Source of the DNA: Xenopus tropicalis
Taxonomy: Eukaryota > Chordata > Amphibia > Anura > Pipidae
Direction: 5' to 3'
DNA length: 64,000 nucleotides
Assembly (NCBI RefSeq): GCF_000004195.4
Contig: NC_030684.2
Coordinates: 67,563,392 to 67,627,391, forward strand
The position numbers and the translations under genes were made by a program. The number at the start of each line of letters is the position of its first letter. Positions within the stretch are counted from its first letter, which is position 1. The notes below the pieces were generated by a model. The model worked only from the letters and a program-made list of their open reading frames with translations. It did no database searches and was not told the origin of the DNA. Below, piece by piece: positions 10,108-20,795 of the stretch.

Positions 10108-10179
10108 TTATATATATATATATATATATAGATATATATAATATATATATATATATAGATATATATAATATATATATAG

Positions 10180-10232
<53 letters not shown>
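10108..10232. repeat. (TA)n microsatellite with GATATA interruptions
   Basis: About 125 bases of nearly pure TA. The Ile/Tyr-rich open frames on both strands here are artefacts. Confidence 0.95.
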
Positions 10233-10240
<8 letters not shown>

Positions 10241-10242
<2 letters not shown>

Positions 10243-10576
10243 CAGGTATAGGACCCATTATCCAGAATGCTCGGGACCAAGGGTATTCCGGATAAGGGGT
10301 CTTTCTGTAATTTGGATCTTCATACCTTAAGTCTACTAAAAAAATCAATAAACCATTAATTACACCCAATAGGATTGTTTTGCATCCAATAAGGATTATT
10401 TATATCTTAGTTGGGATCAATTACAAGGTACTGTTTTATTATTACAGAGAAAAAGGAAATCCGTTTTACAATTCTGAATTATTTGATTAAAATGGAGTCT
10501 ATGGGAGACAGGCTTTCCGTAATTCGGAGCTTTCTGGATAATGGGTTTCCGGATAAGGGATCCCATACCTGTATAT
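10241..10576. repeat. Palindromic MITE, TACAGGTATGGGATCCC family, copy 2
   Basis: Runs from ACAGGTATAGGACCCATTAT to GGGATCCCATACCTGTA with all internal landmarks, in inverse orientation to copy 1. It sits between two TA microsatellites; the family may prefer TA-rich targets (inference). Confidence 0.9.
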
Positions 10577-10578
10577 AT

Positions 10579-10641
<63 letters not shown>

Positions 10642-10643
10642 GT
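10572..10643. repeat. (TA)n microsatellite
   Basis: Nearly pure TA directly after the MITE end. Open frames across it are artefacts. Confidence 0.95.
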
Positions 10644-10708
10644 AGAGTAGGTCGGCACTCACGAAAATGCAAAAATGAACGCCTGGGTGCAGTCCTCAAT
10701 ACGTAGAC

Positions 10709-10853
10709 AATCAATCAAAAGATGGGCCGCTCCACACAGGACTTATCACAAAATTCAGTCATTTATTGAAGAAATAGTTCTTCACTATTTCTTCAATAAA
10801 TGACTGAATTTTGTGATAAGTCCTGTGTGGAGCGGCCCATCTTTTGATTGATT
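10709..10853. repeat. 145-bp near-perfect palindrome (Penelope-like end duplicated in inverse)
   Basis: AATCAATCAAAAGATGGGCC at the left is inverted at the right, and the arms stay complementary to a loop of a few bases near 10781. Each arm contains TTCAATAAATGACTGAATTT and CCTGTGTGGAGCGGCC, resembling the tail after hammerhead motifs in Penelope-like elements. Would fold as one long hairpin in RNA. Confidence 0.75.
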
Positions 10854-11340
10854 ATATATATATAATCATATTATATATAATCAAAGTTATGGCATATATG
10901 ACATTTCTGGCATGAAAAAAAAAGGATGCGTTGTTGAGAAAAGTAAATTAATAAAAGGTGACATTCTTTTACATTTCAAGTGCCCTGGAGTCTTTGTTTA
11001 TTACATTACCAGCACAGTAGCATAAGCTGATCATGCTTTTAATGACGGAATAAAGATTATCTTTGTTTTGTAGAACCATCCAACCACAACAGACATTGTC
11101 TTGGAACAGTACTGGTTATTGACCTTTAACATACAGTACAAATCCAATACAACAGTTATTCTCATCTTTGTACTCCGATGAGGGAGTCTGTCTTTTTTTC
11201 TTAAATTGCATGCACAGTACAAGATAAAAACTGAAATTCCCAGCACTAGCAAATATTTTTTTAGTAGTGCCACCTGATGACCAGTCACTTCTGCTCAACA
11301 GAAAAAAAAAACAAAAAACCAGGAGCTGCACACCATTTTC
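10854..11340. other. Non-coding intron sequence
   Basis: Short TA tract at 10854-10880, then AT-rich text. No gene or clear repeat seen. Confidence 0.4.
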
Positions 11341-11687
11341 ATCATATAGTAACATCAGGTTGAAAAAAGACCAAATTCCATCAAGTTCAACCCTTGCAAG
11401 TAAACCCAGAACTATTTAAAGTTGGGAGGAACACGGGTCAAAAAACGTCATTACGGTAATGATGCTTCATTGTTATTTGTATATGACAATAAAACATGAA
11501 ACTATACTGACCTATCTATACACTCACATACATGAACTAAATATACAAACATCAATACTAACTGTAGATATTAGTATCACAATAGCCTTGGATACTATGC
11601 TTGTTCAGGAACCCCACACACAAAAATGTAATCAGTAAACAGCCTCTTTGAAATCTTTTATTACCTGCCACTCTGGTTGTCCAGAGG

Positions 11688-12218
11688 TTAACAGTTAGGC
11701 TGCAGCATTCCCTTAATCCCTTGGATTTCCTTCTCCTCCTGTAACCCACTCGGGCCCCCTCCCTCAGGAATTTGCTTTGGCTTGTGGGCATGCTCAGTTG
11801 TTCCAAGCTCAGATTACTAAACACACCCTCCAGTCTAGCAGCCAATGAAGACATGACATTGCTGGTTCCCATAGAAACTCAGCTCCTAACCCCCTCTCCT
11901 CAGCTTAACTTAACCATTACAGTGCTCAAACAAAGTAGAACTTTTATCAGAGACAGTTCTGCCTGTGTGAGCCTTGACCCTTGATGAAATTTATGCTGAA
12001 TAAGGGTGTGTGTGTGTATGCTCTTTGCAGATTTAAATGTAACTGATGTGTCAGAGAAAAAATGGCTGCTGGGTGAAAGCCGTTATTTGCTTTAGGAAAA
12101 TGTGATGGCGCTGGAAAATGAAGGGCATATATGCAGTATAAATTATGCCATTTGGGTAGGGAAGACCTGCCCAACTGATATACATGGTAGGAAAATTTAG
12201 GCTTTACATGTCCTTTAC
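11688..12218. mobile_element. TTAA-type MITE nested in the CR1 LINE
   Basis: The right end reads GGCTTTACATGTCCTTTA and the left end starts TTAACAG. TTAA (11688-11691) and TTAC (12215-12218, one base decayed) are the target duplication. The split LINE frame resumes across it. The terminus TTAAAGGACATGTAAAGCC is common to Xenopus Kolobok/T2-like elements (class inferred). Non-coding. Confidence 0.7.
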
Positions 12219-12317
12219 CAGAATCTGCCATCACAACATCACTAGGAAGGACATTCCCCAACCTCACTGCCCTCGCCATAAAAAAACACCTACGCTGCTT
12301 CAAATGGAAGCTTCGTT

Positions 12318-12581
12318 CAGGGCCGGACTGGGGGGTGAAGGGCCCACCGGGGCCCGTGCCGATAGCCCGCCCATATGGCCCATGCCCATAGACTCCCCCT
12401 CCCCAGGGGCCCCCCTAACCCCCCTCGCAGTGCCCCCCACCCGACGTCCTTCCCCGAGTGCGAAAATTTAACGTGTCGGGACAGGAGCGGTCGGGCAGGG
12501 GGAGCGCCGCAAGGGTCAGGTCTGGGCCGCCGGGGCCCACCGGGATTTTTCCCTGTGTCCCAGCGGCCCAGTCCGACCCTG
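12318..12581. mobile_element. hAT-like GC-rich MITE nested in the CR1 LINE
   Basis: Termini CAGGGCCGGACTGGG and CCCAGTCCGACCCTG are inverse of each other with one change. Flanks GCTTCGTT (12310-12317) and GCTCGGTT (12582-12589) match at 6 of 8 bases, fitting an aged 8-bp hAT duplication. It is much richer in G+C than its surroundings. The proline/arginine-rich frames across it are composition artefacts. Confidence 0.75.
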
Positions 12582-12665
12582 GCTCGGTTTCTCTAATCTA
12601 AAAGGGGGGCCTCTGGTGTGCTGATCATTTTTATGGAAGAAAAAAAAAAAACACCGAACATCCCC

Positions 12666-14197
12666 TATCTGCCTATAATCCCCTGTAATGTACTTGTGCT
12701 TAGTAATGTCCCCTCGCAAGCACCTTTTTTCTCCAGAGAAAACAACCCCAACCTCGACAGTCTAACCTCATAGTTTAAATCTTCCATCCCCTTTACTAGT
12801 TTAGTTGCACGTCTCTGAACTCTCTCCAGCTCATTAATATCCTTTTTGAGGACTGGAACCCAAAACTGCACTGCATACTCAAGGTGAGGCCTTACCAGGG
12901 ACCTATATAAAGAGGCAAATTTAGGTTTTCATCGCTTGAGTTAATGCCCTTTTTTATACAAGACAGCACTTTATTTGCTTTAGTAGCCACTGAATGACAC
13001 TGCCTGGAATTAGACAACTTATTATCTACAAAAAACCCAAGGTCTTTCTCCATTAAGGATCCCCCCCAACACACTACCATTTAGTAGCTTTTTTTTATAT
13101 TATTTCTAAGTGCAAATGGAACCTCATTTTCCAGTTTGCTGCCCAGGTTTCCAATTTTGTCCAATCACTCTGCAAAGTGATAGCATCCTGCATGGAACTT
13201 ATGGTTTTGCACAATTTAGTGTCATCAGCACAAATAGATACAGTACTCTCTATGCCCCCCTCCAGGTCATTAATAAACAAGTTAAAAAGCAAAGGACCAA
13301 GGACTGACCCCTGTGGTACTCCACTAACAACACTGGTCCAATTGGAATATGTTCCATTTACCACCACTCTTTGTAATCTATCCTTCAGCCAGTTATCTAC
13401 AGTATACAATTACAAATACTATGTTCTAGGCCAATATTCGTCAATTTTATCATTAACCTTCTGTGAGGTACTGTATCAAACGCTTTAGCAAAGTCTAAGT
13501 AGATAACATGAACTGCCATTCCAGCATCAACGTTCCTACTCACCTCCATATAAAAGGCGACTAAATTAGTCTGGCAAGATCTGTTACGCATAAAACCATG
13601 CTGGCACAAACTGATAGTATTGTGAACTTCAATGTATTCAAGTACCCTATCCCTTATTACCCCTTCCAAAAGCTTTCCTACAACTCACGTCAGACTAACA
13701 GGCCTATAGTTTTCAGGCTGAGAGCGGGATCCCTTTTTAAATAATGGCACCACATTAGAAATCCACCAGTCTCTCGGCACCATGCCAGACCACAATAAAT
13801 CCTGAAAAATCAAGTGAAGAGGTTTGGCAATCACAGCACTTAGCATGTTAACTACCCTGGGATGAATACCATCCAGTCCTGGACCTTTGTTTACCTTTAC
13901 ATGTTCAAGTCTCTTTTGAATTTCCTCCAACGTGACCCATGCATCAGTAGATGTATTATTAGAATTGGGTATATTAAAAGGGAAAACTTCATTAGCTGGC
14001 TCCTCAGATGTATAGACAGATGAAAAATAAGAGTTCAAAATTTCTGCTTTTTCCTGCTCATCACCAACGTACCCCCCCCCCCCCATGATAATAATGTTCC
14101 CACCCCTATTTGCTTCATTTTTTTTACTACTCACATAATTACACAATTGTTTTTGGATTATTTTTAGTCCTAGCTGCAATACCCCTTTCAATCTCAA
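12666..14197 (-). pseudogene. Decayed CR1 reverse transcriptase
   Basis: Pieces in order on the minus strand. 14197-13685: NKGPGLDGIHPRVV then FKKGSRSQPENYRPVSLT, the start of the RT domain. 13669-13397: QHGFMRNRSC, then YLDFAKAFDTVPHRRL, the motif with the first catalytic Asp. 13409-13095: GVPQGSVLGPLLFNLFINDL, then CADDTKL, matching the catalytic ADD box. 12871-12665: [15 protein letters not shown] and GLFSLEKK, a CR1 C-terminal signature. The frames shift between pieces and contain stops. An active copy would reverse transcribe its own mRNA at a nicked target. Old copy with no function expected. Confidence 0.88.
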
Positions 14198-14290
14198 TTT
14201 TAGCTTGCTTGATAGCTTTTTTGCATGCTTTATTTGCTTCCTTGTAGCTGATGAAAGTTTATGCTGTCCCTATGATGTGGGTGCTTAAAC

Positions 14291-15677
14291 CCTATTTACT
14301 CAGTGTTTGAGGGTTGAGGGCCTCCCACCTGCTATAATGGCAAAGGGGATGCTTTCAAGTGCAGGGAAATTTCAAGTGATTGTGTCAGTGCTTGGCATAA
14401 GATATTTCTCTAGAAATGCAGCAGCCGTTTTTCCAGGCAATAATTACCTGAAGAGAGGGAGCAGAAGCACTTGAAGGCAAGTCAACGGGGGCCATTTCAA
14501 ATGTTAGAAATGTTAAACAATTAAAATGATCATATACCCTTATTTTAAATAAACACCTGTTGTGTACCATAGTAACTTACATGTTAGAGGCCTGTATCCA
14601 CTGTGAACCCTTATGTCAGGTGGCAAACAAGTTTGATCAGATAAATCTTCACTGACAACAGGTTCATCACCTCTAAGGTTATAAAGCAAATATCCCTCAT
14701 CCATTTTGCAGCTGTTCTTTCTAATTATAATTGCTCTGCCAGACACAGGATATTCTACTTGGAATGCGCAAACAAAGGCAAATTTTGTTTGATATGTGAT
14801 CCAAAAAATTATAATACAAAATGAACAGGCACTTTGTCTATATAGTACCAGAAAATGAACAGGTAAATTCATCCTTTTGCATTTTTTTTTTTGTTTTTAA
14901 AAGAGTATCCAGTATAAACTCACTATGAATGGCACTACGTTCCAGATGAAGGTGTATCATAAGTGCATCCACAAAAGGTTATACCAGAGGCTTACCCCAC
15001 CCAACAGTGCCCAAATACTGGAATAATTTAATGGGATGGTGAGGGGGGGGAGGAGATTTTTTTTTTGTCATGTAAACACAGAAGTTGAAAATTTTTCGCT
15101 GTGTGCAAAAATACGAACATTGGTAAATGGACCCTTAAATATAACTTTAGAGACAAAGTAATTTTGAATTTTTTTTTTTTTTTTTAAAGCTGTGCATACA
15201 CAAAAAAAAATCCACCCAGTTTGTTTACCCAAGCGATAGGCTAAGTTCAGCTGATCCGATTGTTCGGCCACCAGGCCAATGAATGGATGATATTACAGGC
15301 CTCCTCAGAGAAGTCATCCTTGGACCACATCCAAAAGCCAAAGTGGTGCCAATGTTTTCTGCCTCTGGTCCATTTGAAATTGGAACAAGCTCCAATGAGA
15401 TATCCCTGTGGGAGGCAATTGTTTTGCATCCTTGCATGACCCCATGAGAGTTGTCAGATTACGTCTTTCTTTGAACTGACAAATAGAAAGACTCCTTTTC
15501 TCACAATGTAGCAGCCCTTCCACCCTATTCTCGATATTACTGCAGGATATATTTGCATTATCTGGAATTATTAGGAAAGTGACTGCTATAATAAAAAGCT
15601 TAGTAAAGCAAAAGAAACACCACAACAGTCATAAATTATGTAATTTGTTTTTTTACTTTTAAAAAATACATATATTA
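14291..15677. other. Non-coding intron sequence
   Basis: No exon or known repeat end recognised. Low-complexity G/T tracts near 15040-15066 and a T run at 15168-15185. Short frames on the minus strand (15225-15437) show no family resemblance. Confidence 0.4.
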
Positions 15678-15883
15678 CAGTGCCCTCCATAATGTTTAGG
15701 GAAAAGACATTCTTTGATTTTCACTACTCCTCAGTGTACATTTTTAATCACATTGGAATTGTTTAATTTAAAGTGCACCTTCCAGACTTTAAAGTTATTT
15801 GCAGCTTTGTTATTTTCAGTTTCACCATGTAGAAATGACAACACTTTTTTATACATAGCCCCCCTCTTTTCAGGGCACCATAA

Positions 15884-16186
15884 GGCTTATGCCACACCTG
15901 GCATATGGTGTATATTTTAGGCAAGCTGAAAATAGCGCCATAACGCTCCTACCTGTGCCTGCACCTGAATGAATGAAATACAATTGGGTGCAGGCACATG
16001 TAGCCGATATCCACGGAAGATATAAAGTCTCACGTTTTTTGCCAGATATCGGCTACATGTGCCTACACCTGAGCATATTCCATTCATTCGGGTGCAGGCA
16101 CAAGGTAGAGTAAATCTACAGTAGTGGGGCGTATTCTCAACAAGTGTTTTTCAGCTTGCCCAGAATACGCCTGTGTGGCATCAGCC
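15884..16186. mobile_element. Harbinger-like MITE nested in the Tc1 element
   Basis: Ends GGCTTATGCCACAC and GTGTGGCATCAGCC, flanked by TAA on both sides (15881-15883, 16187-16189). The interior is palindromic, with CACATGTAGCCGATATCC and its inverse, and the motif GGTGCAGGCACA on both arms. Same family at 53427-53849. Non-coding; the insertion is younger than the Tc1 copy. Confidence 0.8.
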
Positions 16187-16196
16187 TAATGTCTAA

Positions 16197-16860
16197 AGAA
16201 TTCACTGGTGAGCTCTGTAATCGTAAGGGACAGGTAGGCCAAGGAAGGCCTCCATTGCTTCGGACAGAAGAATCCTCACTATGGTAAGGAAAAATCCTCA
16301 AACAACTGTCCAACAGATCGGAAACTCTTAAGGAGATAGGTGTGTCTCTGTCAGAGACTATTATTCGCAGAAGACTTTATGAACACAAATACACTGCAAA
16401 ATGCAAGCCTGCATAATTAAAAAAAAAAAAAGTTGTTATGCGCAGATGAGACCAAGATTAACCTGTATCAGAGTGATGGCAGGAGGAAATTGTGGAGACC
16501 AAAAGGAACTGCCCAAGATCCAAAGCATACCAGCTCATCTGTTCAACATGGTGGTGGGTGTGTTATGGGTTGGGCATGTATGGCTGCCACAGGTAATGGC
16601 ATACTTATCTTAATTGATGGCAGTTGCACAATGAATTCTGAGGTGTTAAAAAAACATCTTTTCTGTCCAGTAAATGCCTCAAAACACACTGGACGGCGCT
16701 TCATCCTGCAACGAGAAAATTATCCCAAACATACTGCTAAGGCAATACGGGAGTTTCTTAAAGCTAAAAAATGAAATGGAGAATTCTTGAATGGCCAAGC
16801 CAGTCACCTGATATAAATCAAATTATGCATGCCTTCCATTTGCTGAAGAGGAAACTTAAA
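16197..16860 (+). pseudogene. Broken Tc1-type transposase
   Basis: The DNA-binding part reads RKASIASDRRILTMVRKNPQ then TTVQQIGNSL (about 16240-16330), the helix-turn-helix region of Tc1 transposases that binds the inverted termini. The catalytic part, 16433-16774, reads LCADETKINLYQSDGRRKLW, then GGGCVMGWACMAA, then RENYPKHTAKAIREFL. The usual DNDPKH box is changed (ENYPKH). A shifted frame continues WPSQSPDIN followed by QIM where the third catalytic Glu (NPIE) is expected. The start is lost and frames break at the A run near 16420. Inactive. Confidence 0.88.
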
Positions 16861-17271
16861 GGGAGAAGCCCCAGAACAAGCAGGAGTTGAAGGTGGGTAC
16901 AGTAGAGGGTTGGCAGAGCATCACCAGAGAAGATACTCAGCACCTGCTGATGTCTATGAATCACAGACTTCAAGAAGCCATTGCGTGCAAGCGATATGCA
17001 ACAAAGCACTAAACACTACTGCTTTAATATACCCACCATTACTTTGTCCCAAACATTATGGTGCCCTGAAATGAGGGGGGGGGGGGACTATATAAAAAGT
17101 GTTGTAATTTCTATATGGAACTGAAATGTATGCAAATAACTTTAATTTAAAGTCTGGAATGTGTCCTTTAATCTTGTCTGAATTGTTTGATTTCAAATTT
17201 TACATTGAGGAGCAGAGGTGTAAATCAAATAAAAATGTGCTTTTGTCCCAAACATTATGGAGGGCACTGTA

Positions 17272-18390
17272 TATATATTTTTATTATACATATAAACACA
17301 CACACACGTTAACAAAACTGTCCATTTGTATTTAAACCTACATAAGTACAAATTACTGCCAAAGCAGTGTCAAAGAGCCCAAATTTATCACTAGTAGAGG
17401 CAGAAATCCCAAAAAGAAACAAATTTCAATTGAACAACATAAGGTTTAAATAATTTCACAAAAAATGTTGACCAAAGGAAAAACTGCAGTACCATCAAAA
17501 CCTTAAGCACAGACTTTAATTTTGTATAATTTAAATAGAAGGTCTTACATGCACATTTAAAATTTTCTATGATACACAAGAGTCAGATTGCAGCATAGCA
17601 AATGATAAACTAAAGAATGCTAGTTCATGTTACAGAATCAATAGAATTGGGTTTATGCTTTTCTGACTGCTTATATGTTGTATTAATGATATTTAGTCTC
17701 CCAGGCTCTCACTGTGTTAAACGTAACTCCTAATACCAAGCCCCAAGTAAATGCCACACACAAGGAAATGCCAAGTACGTTTAGCAGACTTCATCACTAA
17801 AGGTTTCATGTCAAATATGTACTTCACATCAATATCTGCAATACTGGCCTTCAGCTTCCATCAATCACTGATCTCCCAGTATCCTGGGATGCTGGAAGTT
17901 TTAGTTCAGCAACAACTGAAAAGCCAGATGTCGAAGACCACTGATCTCAGTTACAGCACACTCTCACGTTGTTTCAGTTTACTAAGTTCATAGTTTTAAC
18001 AATTTCTCTTTCGCTTTACACAGCACTGTACTATATGCTATGGTAGTCAGTGGGTATGACTCTTCAGTAAGAATTTACTGAGGAAACAAAAAGGGAAGCG
18101 AGAAGGATCCACCCAGCCGTGGCCTTGATGAGAGGCTGCAAGTGAGCACACACACAAGGCAAGCATTTCCGCTCCTAAATCTCACGTCCTTACATTACAG
18201 TACTGAGCAGACTTATGTATTAGTGAAGGATAAACGAGTGATTCTATTTAGAAAATCAGCAAACAATCAAGCATTTCTTTTAAATAATAATTGGAGTACT
18301 GAAGTGTTAACTATAATAGGATACCTTCATAAAAGGGGTTAATTCTTAGAGAGTAGAAACAGAAAGAGCTGCTAATGCACTCTAAATAGC
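17272..18390. other. Non-coding intron sequence
   Basis: TA/CA tract at 17276-17312. Otherwise AT-rich with no recognised gene or repeat. Confidence 0.4.
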
Positions 18391-18573
18391 CCCCCCCCCC
18401 CCACAGAAGGTACTTTATTTAAAAAAAAAAAAAGCCCAAAGTGCTACATTAGAATAAAGCACTAGCAATTATGTAAATGAACAAACTTTTGGTAAAAAAG
18501 GCACCTTGATTTACAGAGGGGGGGGGGGGGGGGGGGCTGTACAGCTATTAAGTATAAAAGAATCTTGTTTTAG

Positions 18574-18610
<37 letters not shown>

Positions 18611-18655
18611 TATAAATTATTATATATTATTATATATTATTATATATAGGCACAC
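18391..18655. repeat. Cluster of simple repeats: C, A, G runs, (CA)n, (TATTAT)n
   Basis: C run 18391-18402, A run 18421-18433, G run of about 18 at 18519-18536, (AC)n about 18577-18606, then a TATTAT-like tract to 18650. Likely length-variable between animals. Confidence 0.95.
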
Positions 18656-19735
18656 TCAAATTGAACAAGGAACTAACAACTCTCCTGTTCAAGTTCATAT
18701 TCCCTCACAAACCAGTCTAATTTTCTGTATTAGTATACCAATTCTTAAGCATGGACCACGTTTCATTTGTTAGACTGTGCATTTCTGCACTTGGCTCACT
18801 CACATTTTATCTCGTCTCTGTCGGTTCATTTCTTAAGTGTCCCGAGAAAATTATGTAAGTTTTAGAAAATAAAATAGCATGTAACTATGCACACATGTCC
18901 ATATGGCATGAAAGTCAAACTCAATTCAAACACATTTTTGACCAAATGAATGAATATTTATATGCACAAAAAGTACAGCATATCAGCAGCATTGAAATGA
19001 TATACATACACACAAAACACTGAAGGTATAGGCTGTCTGAGCAAGTGTTAGCATGTTAACGCTGTATATTTTAGTGTAGCTGTACCTCATTCTCTGTTGC
19101 GACTGATAATTTTCCTCTAACCAAAGCAGCATTTTTTAGCAATTTGCATGTCAGGAAAAAGAGCTCGGTCCTCTTGCTTCTTCCCTTTTTGTCTTTACTC
19201 CAGCATTGGCCCAGAAAAAGTAAGGATATGTGCATTTAAGGTATCCCAGCCCGAAAAGCAGAAAATGAGTGGCAGTCAGGAAATGGGTCAGTCAGAAGTG
19301 CCGCCAAAATGTGAGCTGTTTCTAAAGAAAGGCCCTCCCTCATAGAGGCTGCCAATCAAACATGGGTCACGAGGCTGTTTGCTCAGACTGAATAGAGTTC
19401 CTATTGACACAGCTTATGTCTGCAGCATGCTACCCTCAGCAGAGCTTTCATGCACAGATCAAATTACAGACGCTTTCTCTCTTGCATTTAAGACGACGCT
19501 GTAAAATACAACCTTTCCCGGAATACATGTTTTAGCTTTCACTGCACAAGTGACCAGGGTTTATCAACAATACAAGAAACATTTCATAGACAGAAGGCAG
19601 TACAACATATAATTTTTAACCAGAACACTGATAAATACCTATGGGAGCTACAAAATGAACCAAGGAAAACGTTAGCAGTACATTTATAAACAGATGTACA
19701 GGTCATGGCACAATATACATTGTTGGCACGAAACA
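18656..19735. other. Non-coding intron sequence
   Basis: No gene or repeat termini recognised. Confidence 0.4.
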
Positions 19736-20181
19736 TACAGGTATGGGATCCCTTATCCAGAAAGTTCTGAATTACGGGAAGGCCATCTCCCATAGACTCA
19801 AGCATAAGAAAACAATTCTAATTTTTAAAAATAGTATACAAAGTAATAACACTGTGCTAAAAGAATACAAATAAAGCTCAGCTGAACCTCAACACCGTGG
19901 ATTCCAAAAGTCCACTTATATACAATAAAAAGTTCTCCACAGGTGTAAGCCAATTGGAGGAATAGTCTGTAATAAATGCACCTGTGGAGAACTAATTTTT
20001 AAAAATGATTTCCTTTTTCTCTGTAATTATAAAACAGAACCTTGTACTTGATCCCAACTAAGATATAATTAATCCTTATTGGAGGCAAAACAAGCCTATT
20101 GGAGATCCAAATTACGGAAAGATCCCTTATCCGAAATGCCCTAGGCCCCGAGCATTCTGGATAACAGGTCCCATACCTGTA
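19736..20181. repeat. Palindromic MITE, TACAGGTATGGGATCCC family, copy 3, interrupted
   Basis: Starts TACAGGTATGGGATCCCTTA and ends CCCATACCTGTA. The family text is broken at 19818 and resumes at 20006 after a 159-bp insert with a perfect 15-bp duplication. Confidence 0.92.
19833..19991. mobile_element. 159-bp insertion with perfect 15-bp target duplication
   Basis: CTAATTTTTAAAAAT occurs at 19818-19832 and again at 19992-20006. The insert contains AATAAAG-type signals and imperfect inverted tails (TTCTCCACAGGTG and CACCTGTGGAGAA). Length and variable duplication fit a retroposed fragment. The CCTGTGGAG tail resembles the Penelope-like ends at 10709-10853 (inference). Confidence 0.75.
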
Positions 20182-20566
20182 CAGGTGTTCAAAATAAATG
20201 TGCGGAGCTGCTACCGTCTCTTTGTGACATAAGCCTAACTAAAACAGAATGAACTGCTATTTATTGTTAAAAAGGCGTTGTGACCAATCTGAAGTGGACA
20301 TAGCTTGGGGTATGCGTTAGGATATTCAGTGCAAAATACTCTAAAAATAGGAATACAAAATGTTTCAATTAATTTGAAAAATAAAAATGTGTTTTGTGGG
20401 CATAATAAAATGTAAAAGTGCCAGTTCAACAGCCAATGGTAACATGCTGTGCCAGGTAAAGAATGCAGAGGGTTGTCTCTTTCACTCACCCATACATAAA
20501 CCTCTGTTAAATTTAAGGTCTGACAACAGGAAAGGCATCATGACTGTTTATACTGAGGTCTTGTAT

Positions 20567-20795
20567 CGTGTCAGACTGGGGAGGCGGGGCCCACTGGAAA
20601 ACCCAAGATAAGGGCCCACCACCAAGTTAAGGGGCCCCTCTCACAAACACCACATTTTTCTCCACCACCAATTATGAATCACTGCATTCCAGCCCCCCTG
20701 TGCGCTACCACTGTGTTACATAGCCTGCCCATGTGCCCAGACCATGGGGCCCACCAGGATTACTACTGGTACCCCAGCAGGCCAATCCAATGAGA
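20567..20795. repeat. Degraded GC-rich hAT-like MITE
   Basis: Contains CAGACTGGGG, GGGCCCACTGG, then GGGGCCCACCAGGAT and AGCAGGCCAATCC, in the same order as the element at 12318-12581. Termini are too decayed to place exact ends or a target duplication. Confidence 0.55.

Larger units (their letters stand above)
11341..14290 (-). mobile_element. CR1-type LINE, 5'-truncated, with two nested insertions
   Basis: Read on the minus strand: 14290-12590 encodes endonuclease-to-RT linker and reverse transcriptase; 12310-12219 continues the C-terminal coding part (frame with AVRLGNVLPSDVV); 11687-11341 gives the end, with frame text IQGYCDTNIYS and a 3' UTR reading TTGAACTTGATGGA, then GGTCTTTTTTTCAACC and GTTACTAT near 11345. 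Removing the hAT insertion (12318-12581) and the TTAA element (11688-12218) restores a continuous LINE 3' half. 5' truncation and missing target duplication are usual for CR1. Dead: several stops and frame breaks. Confidence 0.85.
15678..17269 (+). mobile_element. Tc1/mariner element with long inverted termini, TA duplication
   Basis: Starts CAGTGCCCTCCATAATGTTT and ends with its inverse, flanked by TA on both sides (15676-15677, 17270-17271), the Tc1/mariner signature. The inverted termini are about 200 bp: GGGCACCATAATGTTTGGGA also occurs in inverse at about 17042-17070, the inner end of the right arm. Carries a broken transposase and a nested 303-bp element in its left arm. Confidence 0.93.

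Noticed and set aside
10050..10369. Ile/Tyr-rich open frames on both strands
   Set aside because: They are translations of the TA microsatellite. The same holds for 10411-10714 and 35876-36067.
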